A stretch of 64,000 bases of DNA from Lachnoclostridium sp. An14 (GTDB taxonomy: Bacteria > Bacillota > Clostridia > Lachnospirales > Lachnospiraceae): positions 62,001 to 126,000 of the forward strand of contig NZ_NFLE01000001.1 of assembly GCF_002160755.1 (NCBI RefSeq), in the 5' to 3' direction. Within the stretch, counting starts at the first letter, position 1. Every line of letters begins with the position of its first letter. This document shows, one piece after another, positions 43,949-52,492 of the stretch. The notes under the pieces were generated by a model. That model had not been told where the DNA came from. It saw nothing but the letters and a program-made list of their open reading frames with translations, and made no database searches. The translations under genes were made by a program, and so were the position numbers.

Positions 43949-44638
43949 ATGAGCGAGATTACCATGAAGGAGCTTCCCCTGGAGGAACGCCCCTACGAAA
44001 AATGTTTTACCCACGGCCCGGAGGCCTTAAGCGACGCGGAGCTTTTGTCCGTCATCATCCGCACTGGGACGAAAAAAGACAGCTCCCTGGCCCTCTCCAG
44101 AAAGATTCTGGAGGGAGAGGACGGCGGGCTTTTAAGCCTTCTCCACCGCTCCCTGCCGGAGCTGATGGAGATCCGCGGGATCGGTCCCGTAAAGGCCAGC
44201 CAGCTGCTCTGCATCGGGGAGCTGTCCAGGCGGATCTGGCGCCAGGCGGCGTCGGGAGAGACCTTGTCTTTTCACAGCCCCGAAGCCATCGCCGGCTACT
44301 ACATGGAGGAGATGCGCCACCGGGAGCAGGAGGAGCTTCGGGCCATGTTTTTCAACACCAAGCAGGTGCTCATCAAAGAGCTTTTGGTCTCCAGAGGCAC
44401 GGTGAACGCCTCCCTGGCCACCCCCAGGGAAATCTTCATCGAGGCTCTGCGCTACCGGGCGGTGAGCCTGATTTTAGTCCACAACCATCCCAGCGGAGAT
44501 CCTTCTCCCAGCCGGGAGGACGTGGCTTTTACGAAACGGGTGCGTCTGGCGGGAGAGGTGGTAGGCATCGCCCTGCTGGATCACATCATTATCGGAGATA
44601 ACGCATTTATGAGTTTAAAAGAACGGGGAATGTTATAG
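43949..44638 (+). CDS. radC: RadC-family JAB1-type metalloprotein
   Basis: This 229-residue protein has an N-terminal helix-hairpin-helix part (IRGIGPVKASQL near residue 72) and a C-terminal JAB/MPN metal site with HNHPSGDPSPSREDVAFT near 178. The DHIIIGDN end is also conserved. Despite the name, no repair function is firmly established for the family. AGGAGGAACG precedes the start, and the mreC ATG follows the stop without a gap. Confidence 0.94.
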   Translation: MSEITMKELPLEERPYEKCFTHGPEALSDAELLSVIIRTGTKKDSSLALSRKILEGEDGGLLSLLHRSLPELMEIRGIGPVKASQLLCIGELSRRIWRQAASGETLSFHSPEAIAGYYMEEMRHREQEELRAMFFNTKQVLIKELLVSRGTVNASLATPREIFIEALRYRAVSLILVHNHPSGDPSPSREDVAFTKRVRLAGEVVGIALLDHIIIGDNAFMSLKERGML

Positions 44639-45649
44639 ATGGAATCAAAGCGCAGCAAATATATTTTGATCGGACTGAGTGTATTCTGCATCCTGCTGAT
44701 CGGAATTTCTTCCGTAAACGATGGCTTTCTGGCCCCTCTGCGAAACGGGGTGGGCTACGTGCTCACGCCCATCCAGTCCGGAGTAAACCGGGCCGGATCG
44801 GCCGCCTACGAAAAGCTCCGGAACTATTCCAATCTGCAGGACGCCCTCCAGGAAAACGAGGAGTTAAAAAGCCAGGTTGCCGCCCTCACAGAGGAGAACG
44901 GACGGCTGCAGCAGGAGCAGTTTGAGCTGGACCGGCTCCGCAGCCTTTACGGCCTGGACCAGGAATATATGCAGTACCAGAAGGTGGGCGCGCGGGTCAT
45001 TGCCAAGGACTCCGGGGACTGGTTCCAGATCTTCCGCATTGACAAGGGCTCCAACGACGGCATCCGTAAGGACATGAACGTGATCGCCGGAGGCGGCCTG
45101 GTAGGGATCGTGACGGACGTGGGGGCAAACTATGCCACCGTCCGCTCCATCATTGACGATTCCAGCGAGGTCTATTCCATGGCCATGCAGTCCGGTGTGA
45201 ACTGCGTGGTGGAGGGCGATCTCACATTATATAAGGAAGGAAGGCTGCGCCTGACCCACATCCCCTTAGAGGGAGATGTAAAGGAGGGGGACCGCATTGT
45301 CACCTCCAATATCAGCTCCGTCTTCCTGCCGGGCCTGTTTATCGGCTACGCCGCCGACATTTCCATTGACAACAACCGGGTGACCCGGTCCGGCTATCTC
45401 ATCCCGGCCGCCCAGTTTGACACCCTTCAGGAGGTACTTGTGATCACCGACTTAAAGAGTGAGCTGTCAGAAAACGGGGAGACTGCCCCGGCGGAAGGGG
45501 AAACCGCAGGAGAGGGCGCGGAGGACGGAACCTCCGAGGGCACGGCGCCGGAAGACGGAACCGGTTCCGCGGAAACTGCGGCAGACGCCTCCGGTGACAC
45601 GGCAGAGGATGCCGGATCCACATCCGCCGGCACGGAGGGCGAGGCATGA
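44639..45649 (+). CDS. mreC: Rod shape-determining protein MreC
   Basis: This 336-residue protein has one N-terminal membrane helix (residues 9-28) and a coiled coil at about 60-100 (NLQDALQENEELKSQVAAL). The extracellular beta domain has VIAGGGLVGIVTDVG near residue 148 and VTSNISSVFLPGLFIGY near 222. An Ala/Glu/Thr/Gly-rich tail of about 55 residues follows. MreC links the cytoskeleton to the elongation PBP outside the membrane. The acidic tail is longer than in Bacillus MreC. It overlaps mreD by four bases. Confidence 0.93.
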   Translation: MESKRSKYILIGLSVFCILLIGISSVNDGFLAPLRNGVGYVLTPIQSGVNRAGSAAYEKLRNYSNLQDALQENEELKSQVAALTEENGRLQQEQFELDRLRSLYGLDQEYMQYQKVGARVIAKDSGDWFQIFRIDKGSNDGIRKDMNVIAGGGLVGIVTDVGANYATVRSIIDDSSEVYSMAMQSGVNCVVEGDLTLYKEGRLRLTHIPLEGDVKEGDRIVTSNISSVFLPGLFIGYAADISIDNNRVTRSGYLIPAAQFDTLQEVLVITDLKSELSENGETAPAEGETAGEGAEDGTSEGTAPEDGTGSAETAADASGDTAEDAGSTSAGTEGEA

Positions 45650-46167
45650 GACGGCTGGTGATCAATCTGGTGCTGGCCATCGCGGCCTTTATCATTCAAA
45701 GCTGCGTCTTCCCCCAGATCCCTTTCCTCTCCGCGGCGCCCAACCTGATGCTGATTTTGACCTTCTCCTTCGGGTTCATCTGCGGCAAGGACGCGGGGAT
45801 GCTCTGCGGCTTTCTCTGCGGAGTCCTGATGGACTTATTTTACAGCGGCCCCTTTGGGTTTCACACCCTGTTTTACGTATGGATGGGGTATGCAAACGGG
45901 ATTTTTACCAAATACTACTATGAGGATTACATTCCCCTGCCCCTGATTTTGAGCCTGGTCAACGATCTGGCCTACAACCTTTACATTTACATCTTCCTCT
46001 TTCTGATCCGGAACCGGCTGCATTTCCTGTATTATTTCCGGGAAATCATCCTTCCGGAGGTGATTTTCACCACGCTTATGACCCTGGTGATCTACCGGGT
46101 GTTCCTGTTTATCACCAGGAAGATGGAGGAGCTGGAAAAAAGGAGAGATACGGATTTTGTTTCATGA
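45646..46167 (+). CDS. mreD: Rod shape-determining protein MreD
   Basis: This 173-residue polytopic membrane protein has about five helices, starting MRRLVINLVLAIAAFIIQS, with the typical FGFICGKDAGMLCGFLCGVLMD-like segment in the middle (split by short loops). It is a small partner of MreC and PBP2 in the elongasome. The start overlaps the mreC stop (ATGA), and the PBP2 start lies within its last codons, so translation of three genes is chained. Confidence 0.9.
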   Translation: MRRLVINLVLAIAAFIIQSCVFPQIPFLSAAPNLMLILTFSFGFICGKDAGMLCGFLCGVLMDLFYSGPFGFHTLFYVWMGYANGIFTKYYYEDYIPLPLILSLVNDLAYNLYIYIFLFLIRNRLHFLYYFREIILPEVIFTTLMTLVIYRVFLFITRKMEELEKRRDTDFVS

Positions 46168-49033
46168 CATTCTTGATCTGATAAAGACCCTGGCGGGAAA
46201 ATTCATTTCCTCCCGGCTGGCCGTCATGGCCATTGTATTTTCCGGGATGTTCGCGGTCCTCATTTCCAAGCTGTTCGATCTGCAGATCGTCCACGGCGAG
46301 GATTACCTGCGGGACTACATCCAGCTGACGGAGCGGGAGGTGAGCACCCCCGGCACCAGGGGCAATATCTACGACCGCAACGACAACGTCCTGGCCTACA
46401 GCGAGCTGGCCTACGTGGTCACCATCCAGGACAACGGAGAGTATTCCACCTCCGCGGAGAAAAACAATATGTTCCTCCGCCTGGTCCGCATTTTAAACCG
46501 CCACGGCGAAAGCGTCATCGGACGGTTTGAGGTGGCCATAGACGAGAGCGGGGAAATGTACTATACCTCCACGTCAGAGACCTCCAGAAAGCGGTTTTTA
46601 AGCGATCTCTACGGCTTAAAGACCATCGACGAGCTCACCGGCCCCGACGGGAAATACCCGGACGTCACCGCCAGGGAGCTGTTTGAAAACAGGATGAAAG
46701 AGTACGGCTTAAACGACTTAAAGGACGAGGACGGAAATCCGGTGGAGATGACCGACGAGGAGGCACTCCAGGTGATCAACATCCGCTACACCATGGGCCT
46801 GACGGCCTACCGCAAATACGAGGCCACCCAGGTCACCTCCTACATCGGCGAGGAGACCATGGCCGACATCACGGAGCACTCCGCGGAGCTTTTAGGGGTG
46901 GACGTGGCGGAGACCACCATCCGAGTTTACAACGACAGCGTATATTTCGCTCCCATCATCGGCTACACCGGAAAGGTGCAGGAGGACCAGCTGGAGCTTT
47001 TAAAAGCGGAAAATTCCGACTACGAGCTCACGGACATCGTGGGAAGAACCGGCATCGAGGCCGATATGGAAACGGCTCTCCAGGGCAAAAAAGGCCACCA
47101 GACCATCTGTGTGGACAACGTGGGACGGGTAATGGAGGTTCTGTCCCAGACGGATCCGGAGGCAGGGCAGGACGTGTATCTGACCCTGGACCGGGACCTG
47201 CAGAAGGGCATCTACCATTTGGTGGAGAAACAGCTGGCCGGCATCGTGGCCTCCAAGCTGGTAAACGCCGACGAGAGCGTCAACGCCACCCGGGACAGCT
47301 CCAGCCGTCTGATCCCCATCGCCGACGCCTATTTCCAGCTGATCAACAACAACGTGCTCTCCGCCAGCCACTTCGCGGCGGAGGACGCCTCCGGGACAGA
47401 GGCGGGCATTTACCGGAAATTTACCTCCTCCAAGGACCAGATCTTTGAGCGGCTGAGAAATGAGCTTTACAGCAGCCATCCCACCCCCATGGATCAGCTC
47501 CCGGAGGACATGGCTGACTATATGTCCTACATCAGCTCCTACCTGGCCTCTGACCAAGTGGGCATCCTGGTGACAAAGAATGTGGATCAGGAGAGCGAGG
47601 CCTATCAGGCGTGGAAGAACAACACCTGCAGCCTGCGGGAATACCTTTACGCCGGCATCGCCGGCAGCTGGATCGACACCTCCAAGCTGGAAATCGACAA
47701 CAAATACTCCAGCGCCGACGACATCTACTCCGTCCTGGTGGAGGAGACTCTGGCCGGCCTTTACGGGGATTCCGCCTTCGACAAAAAGATTTACGACTAT
47801 CTGATTCACGGCGGGACCATCACCGGGCGGGAGCTGTGCCTGGCCCTCTACGACCAGGGCGTCCTGGAATACGATCCAGCGGAAGTCGCCGCCCTCACCG
47901 GAAACGGAGAGGAGTACGCCTTCCAGTTCATAAAGAAAAAGATTTCCAACATCGAGCTGACCCCGGCCCAGATGGCCCTGGAGCCCTGCACTGCCGGGGT
48001 GACCGTCACGGATGTGGATACGGGGGAGGTATTAGCCCTGGTAACCTACCCCAGCTATGACAACAACCGCCTGTCCGGAACCATGGACACGGCTTACTAC
48101 AACAGCCTGTTAAACGACCTGTCCAACCCCCTGTACAACAACGCCACCCAGGTGGTAAAGGCTCCCGGCTCCACCTTTAAGCCGATTACCGCCATCGCCG
48201 CCCTGGAGGAGGGAGTCGTTTCCTCCGGAGAGCTGATCGAGTGCACCGGCGTGTACGAGGAGGTGGCAAAGCCCATCCGCTGCTCCATCTATCCGGGAAA
48301 CCACGGGGCGCAGACCATGGCTGAGGGAATCCAGAATTCCTGCAACTACTACTTCAACGAGATGGGACACCGTCTCTCCATGGATGAAAACGGGCTCTAC
48401 ACCCCGTCCAGGGGCGTGGAGATCATCCGGGAGTACGCCGCCAAATTCGGCCTGGACAGCACCTCCGGAGTGGAGCTGCCGGAGGTAGCCCCCCATATGA
48501 CCACGGAGGACCCGGAGCGTTCCGCCATGGGACAGGCCACCAACGCCTACTCCAACGTCCAGCTCTCCCGTTACGTCACCGCCCTGGCCAACCGGGGCAC
48601 GGTCTACAACTTAAGCCTGATCGACAAGGTGACGGACGCCTCCGGAAATCTGATCGAGGATTTCACCCCTGAGGTCTACTCTCAGGTGGAGGTGGCGGAT
48701 TCCACCTGGAACACCGTCCAGCAGGGCATGAGGCAGGTGATTACCAACAGCTCCGTCAACCGCATCTTCAAGGATCTGGAGGTGAGCGTGGCAGGAAAGA
48801 CCGGTACGGCCCAGGAGACCAGCGGCCATGCCAACCACGCCTTCTTCATTTCCTACGGCCCCTACGAGGACCCGCAGATCAGCGTGACGGTAAACATTCC
48901 CAACGGATACACCTCCGGAAACGCGGCGGCCCTGGCCAAAAACGTGTACGAATTCTACTTCGGCTACACGCCCTTGGATCAGATCCTAAACACCGGCGCT
49001 TCGGAGGCCACCAACGTCAACATCCGGGACTAA
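46157..49033 (+). CDS. mrdA: Penicillin-binding protein 2 (class B transpeptidase), large form
   Basis: This 958-residue elongation transpeptidase has one N-terminal membrane helix (about 20-40), then a PBP dimer domain. The catalytic domain has GSTFKP (active serine) near residue 671, SCNYYFNE near 728 and KTGTAQE near 880. Length exceeds the usual 600-700 because of an insertion of about 200 residues between 350 and 600 (SSSRLIPIADAYFQLINNN onward, rich in Tyr/Asp/Ser). Such insertions are known in clostridial homologues. The start is TTG at 46157 with AAAGGAGAG upstream; it overlaps mreD by 11 bases, and no suitable ATG precedes the membrane helix. Confidence 0.92.
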   Translation: MFHDILDLIKTLAGKFISSRLAVMAIVFSGMFAVLISKLFDLQIVHGEDYLRDYIQLTEREVSTPGTRGNIYDRNDNVLAYSELAYVVTIQDNGEYSTSAEKNNMFLRLVRILNRHGESVIGRFEVAIDESGEMYYTSTSETSRKRFLSDLYGLKTIDELTGPDGKYPDVTARELFENRMKEYGLNDLKDEDGNPVEMTDEEALQVINIRYTMGLTAYRKYEATQVTSYIGEETMADITEHSAELLGVDVAETTIRVYNDSVYFAPIIGYTGKVQEDQLELLKAENSDYELTDIVGRTGIEADMETALQGKKGHQTICVDNVGRVMEVLSQTDPEAGQDVYLTLDRDLQKGIYHLVEKQLAGIVASKLVNADESVNATRDSSSRLIPIADAYFQLINNNVLSASHFAAEDASGTEAGIYRKFTSSKDQIFERLRNELYSSHPTPMDQLPEDMADYMSYISSYLASDQVGILVTKNVDQESEAYQAWKNNTCSLREYLYAGIAGSWIDTSKLEIDNKYSSADDIYSVLVEETLAGLYGDSAFDKKIYDYLIHGGTITGRELCLALYDQGVLEYDPAEVAALTGNGEEYAFQFIKKKISNIELTPAQMALEPCTAGVTVTDVDTGEVLALVTYPSYDNNRLSGTMDTAYYNSLLNDLSNPLYNNATQVVKAPGSTFKPITAIAALEEGVVSSGELIECTGVYEEVAKPIRCSIYPGNHGAQTMAEGIQNSCNYYFNEMGHRLSMDENGLYTPSRGVEIIREYAAKFGLDSTSGVELPEVAPHMTTEDPERSAMGQATNAYSNVQLSRYVTALANRGTVYNLSLIDKVTDASGNLIEDFTPEVYSQVEVADSTWNTVQQGMRQVITNSSVNRIFKDLEVSVAGKTGTAQETSGHANHAFFISYGPYEDPQISVTVNIPNGYTSGNAAALAKNVYEFYFGYTPLDQILNTGASEATNVNIRD

Positions 49034-49134
49034 CCCGGACGCGTGAGACCAACACCAGAAAAGACCCGCAGCGGGGATTAGAAAAATGGACGCTCCGGCG
49101 GCAAATGGGCTGCCTGCGCTTGGGAGGGATCAGC

Positions 49135-49803
49135 ATGATGCACAATACGGTGGTGATAAAAGGAAACAAATCGGGGCTTACGGTCTTTCTGGACCCGGCC
49201 CCTCCCTTTGAGGAGCTTTTGGCGGACGTGGCCGCCAAATTCCGGGAGAGCGCCAAATTCTGGGGCTCCGTCCAGATGGCCCTGACCTTAGAGGGGCGGA
49301 AGATGACGCCGGAGGAAGAATTCGCGGTGGTGAACACCATCACAGAAAACTCCCAGATTGAGATTCTCTGCCTCTTAGACCGGGACGTGCACCGCATTGA
49401 GCGGTGCGAGAAGGCCTTAAACGACAAGCTCATGGAGTTAAACTCCCGGACCGGCAACTTTTACAAAGGCAGCCTGGCCCCTGGGGAAACCCTGGAGTCA
49501 GAGGCCAGCATCGTGGTCATCGGGGATGTGGCCCAGGGAGCGCGGGTGACCGCCAAGGGAAACATCATCGTCCTCGGCGAGCTGCGGGGAACAGTCCACG
49601 CCGGCGCCGCCGGAGATTTTGAAGCGGTGGCCGTAGCCCTGGAGATGGCTCCCATACAGATAAAAATCGCGGGCATCCAGCAAAAATTCGGGGACCGTCC
49701 CAGACGCCTGGGCCGCGGCCCCATGATCGCCGGCATTGAGAATGGCCGCATCGCGGTGAAATCTCTGAAAAAGAACCTTCTCAGCCGGATTAATTTTATT
49801 TAA
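49135..49803 (+). CDS. minC: Septum-site determining protein MinC
   Basis: This 222-residue inhibitor of FtsZ polymerisation has an N-terminal domain (residues 1-100, VVIKGNKSGLTVFLD). The C-terminal beta-helix domain covers about 115-200 and includes SEASIVVIGDVAQGARV, GNIIVLGELRGTVHAGA and the RPRRLG region used for MinD binding. The ATG at 49135 has GGGAGGG six bases upstream; the ATG at 49105 does not. It lies 100 bases downstream of PBP2. Confidence 0.93.
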   Translation: MMHNTVVIKGNKSGLTVFLDPAPPFEELLADVAAKFRESAKFWGSVQMALTLEGRKMTPEEEFAVVNTITENSQIEILCLLDRDVHRIERCEKALNDKLMELNSRTGNFYKGSLAPGETLESEASIVVIGDVAQGARVTAKGNIIVLGELRGTVHAGAAGDFEAVAVALEMAPIQIKIAGIQQKFGDRPRRLGRGPMIAGIENGRIAVKSLKKNLLSRINFI

Positions 49804-49806
49804 TAC

Positions 49807-49835
49807 TGGAAAATTTCCAGAAAATTTGCTACAAT
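49807..49835 (+). promoter_or_regulatory. Possible promoter of minD
   Basis: TGGAAA-N17-TACAAT has a TGC extension before the -10, in the short AT-rich gap between minC and minD. A small CTGGAAAATTTCCAG palindrome overlaps its -35. It could lift MinD and MinE above the rest of the cluster. Confidence 0.5.
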
Positions 49836-49871
49836 ATACTATGGCAATTTCATATCAGGAGGATATTCATT

Positions 49872-50663
49872 ATGAGTGAAGTCATTGTGATTACTTCCGG
49901 AAAAGGCGGGGTAGGCAAAACGACCACCTCCGCGAACGTGGGAACAGGCCTGGCCATCTTAGGCTACCGGGTAGTCCTGATTGATACCGACATCGGACTG
50001 CGCAACCTGGATGTGGTGATGGGCCTGGAAAACCGCATCGTCTACAATCTGGTGGACGTCGTGGAGGGAAACTGCCGGATCAAGCAGGCCCTGATTAAAG
50101 ACAAAAGATATCCCAACCTGTATTTACTGCCATCGGCCCAGACGCGGGACAAGACCGCTGTCAACCCGGCCCAAATGAAAAAGCTGGTCAACGACCTCCG
50201 CGGCGATTTCGACTACATTCTCCTAGACTGTCCCGCCGGCATTGAGCGGGGCTTTAAGAACGCCGTAGCCGGAGCGGACCGGGCCTTTGTGGTGACCACC
50301 CCGGAGGTATCCGCCATCCGCGACGCCGACCGGATCATCGGTCTTTTGGAGGCGGAGGACATGGGCGAGATCGACCTGATCGTAAACCGGGTGCGCATGG
50401 ATATGGTGCGCCGCGGCGACATGATGTCGGTGGGAGATGTGGTGGACATCCTCTCCGTCAATATGATCGGAGCCATCCCGGATGACGAGGACATCGTCAT
50501 TTCCACCAACCAGGGAGAGCCCCTGGCGGGGAGAGAATCCCTGGCGGGACAGGCTTACATGAATATATGCAGAAGGCTTGTGGGGGAGAATGTTCCCCTC
50601 ATGAATCTGGAGGCATCCAAAAGCATCATCCGCCGGCTGTCCGGTTTTCTGAAACGGGCGTAA
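49872..50663 (+). CDS. minD: Septum-site determining ATPase MinD
   Basis: This 263-residue deviant Walker ATPase has the P-loop SGKGGVGKTTTSAN near residue 8, IDTDIGLRNLDVVMGLENR near 38 and LLDCPAGIERGF near 118. The C-terminal amphipathic membrane-targeting helix (SIIRRLSGFLKRA) is intact. It recruits MinC to the membrane and is released by MinE. AGGAGG precedes the start. It is followed by minE after 12 bases. Confidence 0.97.
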   Translation: MSEVIVITSGKGGVGKTTTSANVGTGLAILGYRVVLIDTDIGLRNLDVVMGLENRIVYNLVDVVEGNCRIKQALIKDKRYPNLYLLPSAQTRDKTAVNPAQMKKLVNDLRGDFDYILLDCPAGIERGFKNAVAGADRAFVVTTPEVSAIRDADRIIGLLEAEDMGEIDLIVNRVRMDMVRRGDMMSVGDVVDILSVNMIGAIPDDEDIVISTNQGEPLAGRESLAGQAYMNICRRLVGENVPLMNLEASKSIIRRLSGFLKRA

Positions 50664-50675
50664 GGGGGAGTGAGC

Positions 50676-50951
50676 ATGAGGTGGTTATCCGGATTCCGGA
50701 GGAGAAATTCCGGGGAGCTGGCCAGAAACAGGCTGCGCCTCATCCTGGCGGCAGACAGGACAGACTGTTCCCCAGAGCTGATCGAAATGGTAAAAGAGGA
50801 CCTTGCGGTCGCCGTCTCCCGCTACATGGAGATCGACCAGGGGGGAATTGAGATACAGATCCGGCAGGAGACTGCTGCTGCCGGAAGAAAAATGCCGGCC
50901 CTTTATGCCAATATACCAATCCTGCATATGGGAAATAAGGGGACATTTTAA
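50676..50951 (+). CDS. minE: Cell division topological specificity factor MinE
   Basis: This 91-residue protein has the N-terminal membrane-binding and MinD-interaction region (about 1-35, RNRLRLILAADRTDCSPEL) and the C-terminal dimer domain (VKEDLAVAVSRYMEID, then IEIQIRQE). The ATG at 50676, not GTG at 50670, is spaced correctly from GGGGGAG. Having MinE implies the oscillating MinCDE system rather than a DivIVA/MinJ anchored one. Confidence 0.93.
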   Translation: MRWLSGFRRRNSGELARNRLRLILAADRTDCSPELIEMVKEDLAVAVSRYMEIDQGGIEIQIRQETAAAGRKMPALYANIPILHMGNKGTF

Positions 50952-50953
50952 CT

Positions 50954-52078
50954 ATGCTGTTTGATTACAATTTCAGAAACTACAACATCCGTCTGATCCT
51001 GTACGTGCTGGCGCTGAATTTCATCGGACTGCTGGTGATCAACAGTGCCTCCGGGCAGGACGCGGGGATGGTGGGAAAGCAGGCGGTGGGAATTGCCCTG
51101 GGCCTTGTGATGGCCCTGGTGATCTCCCTGATCCCGTACCAGAAACTCCAGATTTACAGCTGGGTCATCTACGCCGGCTGCATCCTGATTTTGCTGGCGG
51201 TTCTCGTTTTCGGTGAAAACGTAAACGGTGCCACCCGCTGGATCAAGATCGGCGGCATCCAGTTCCAGCCCTCGGAGTTTGTCAAGCACGGCATGATCGT
51301 GTTTGGCTCCTGGTTTCTGTCAAAAAACCGGGAGTCCCTGAACTCGGTGCGGACCCTGCTTTTAACGGCGGCGGTGTTTGCGGTGCCGGCCTTCCTCATT
51401 CTGGAGGAGCCGAACCTCTCCACCACCCTGGTACTTTTGTTTGTTCTGGCCTGCATGGTATACATGGCGGGCCTGAGCTATAAATGGATTTTCGGAGCCC
51501 TGGCGGTGGTTCTGCCCGTAGGCGGACTGCTGATCTATCTGGCCAGGTTCACGGACATCCTCACGAAGATTCCGTTCCTTCAGGGCTACCAGATCACCCG
51601 CGTGATGGCCTGGCTAAACCCTGACGACTACGCGTCCACCGGCTATCAGCAGGCCAATTCCATTATGGCCATCGGCTCAGGGATGCTAAAGGGAAAGGGG
51701 CTGAATAACAATACCTTGGCGTCTGTGAAAAACGGAAACTTTTTATCCGAGGAGCAGACGGACTTTATTTTTGCCGTCATCGGCGAGGAGCTGGGCTTTA
51801 TCGGCTGCGTGCTGGTGATCGCGCTGTTTGCCGTGCTGGTGTTTGAATGTCTTTGGATGGCCCACCGGGCGAGGGATTTGTCGGGAAAGCTGATCTGCTG
51901 TGGGGTGTCGGCGCTTTTAGCCTTCCAGACCTTTGCCAATATCGCTGTGGCCACGGGGATCTTCCCCAATACGGGGCTTCCCCTTCCGTTCATCAGCTAC
52001 GGAGTGAGCTCGCTTGTCAGTATGTACATCGGGCTGGGGGTTTTATTAAATGTTGGACTTCAGAGAAATAAGCATTAA
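50954..52078 (+). CDS. rodA: RodA/FtsW-family peptidoglycan glycosyltransferase
   Basis: This 374-residue SEDS polymerase has about ten membrane helices. Motifs are GATRWIKIGGIQFQPSEFVK near residue 94, and the C-terminal GEELGFIGCVLV and GIFPNTGLPLPFISYGVSS signatures. Its place beside mre and PBP2 makes RodA the best name; FtsW cannot be ruled out by motif alone. It begins two bases after minE and is followed by mgsA. Confidence 0.9.
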   Translation: MLFDYNFRNYNIRLILYVLALNFIGLLVINSASGQDAGMVGKQAVGIALGLVMALVISLIPYQKLQIYSWVIYAGCILILLAVLVFGENVNGATRWIKIGGIQFQPSEFVKHGMIVFGSWFLSKNRESLNSVRTLLLTAAVFAVPAFLILEEPNLSTTLVLLFVLACMVYMAGLSYKWIFGALAVVLPVGGLLIYLARFTDILTKIPFLQGYQITRVMAWLNPDDYASTGYQQANSIMAIGSGMLKGKGLNNNTLASVKNGNFLSEEQTDFIFAVIGEELGFIGCVLVIALFAVLVFECLWMAHRARDLSGKLICCGVSALLAFQTFANIAVATGIFPNTGLPLPFISYGVSSLVSMYIGLGVLLNVGLQRNKH

Positions 52079-52096
52079 AGAAGGAGGATTTCGTAA

Positions 52097-52492
52097 ATGA
52101 ATATCGGTTTAGTAGCCCATGATTCAAAGAAAAAGCTGATGCAGAACTTCTGCATCGCCTACAGGGGGATTTTAAGCAGGAATGTCCTGTATGCGACGGG
52201 GACCACAGGACGCCTCATCGAGGAGGTCACAAACTTAAACGTACACAAGTTTCTGGCCGGCCATTTAGGCGGCAACAAGCAGCTCAGCGCGGAGATCGAG
52301 CACAACACCATTGACCTGGTGATCTTTTTGAGGGATCCGCTCCATCCGAAGGAGCACGAGCCGGATGTCAATGACGTGGTCCGCCTCTGCGACCTCTACA
52401 ATATTCCCCTTGCTACCAATGTGGCTACGGCAGAGCTGCTCATCAAGTCCCTGGACCGTGGAGATATGGAATGGAGAGAAGCATACAGATAA
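52097..52492 (+). CDS. mgsA: Methylglyoxal synthase
   Basis: This 131-residue enzyme converts dihydroxyacetone phosphate to methylglyoxal. Motifs are GLVAHDSKKKLM near residue 4, ATGTTGRLIEE near 36, HLGGNKQL near 56, and the catalytic aspartate in LVIFLRDPLHPKEHEPDV near 78. AAGGAGGA precedes the start. It is the last gene before the carboxypeptidase, whose start overlaps its end by 22 bases. Confidence 0.96.
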   Translation: MNIGLVAHDSKKKLMQNFCIAYRGILSRNVLYATGTTGRLIEEVTNLNVHKFLAGHLGGNKQLSAEIEHNTIDLVIFLRDPLHPKEHEPDVNDVVRLCDLYNIPLATNVATAELLIKSLDRGDMEWREAYR

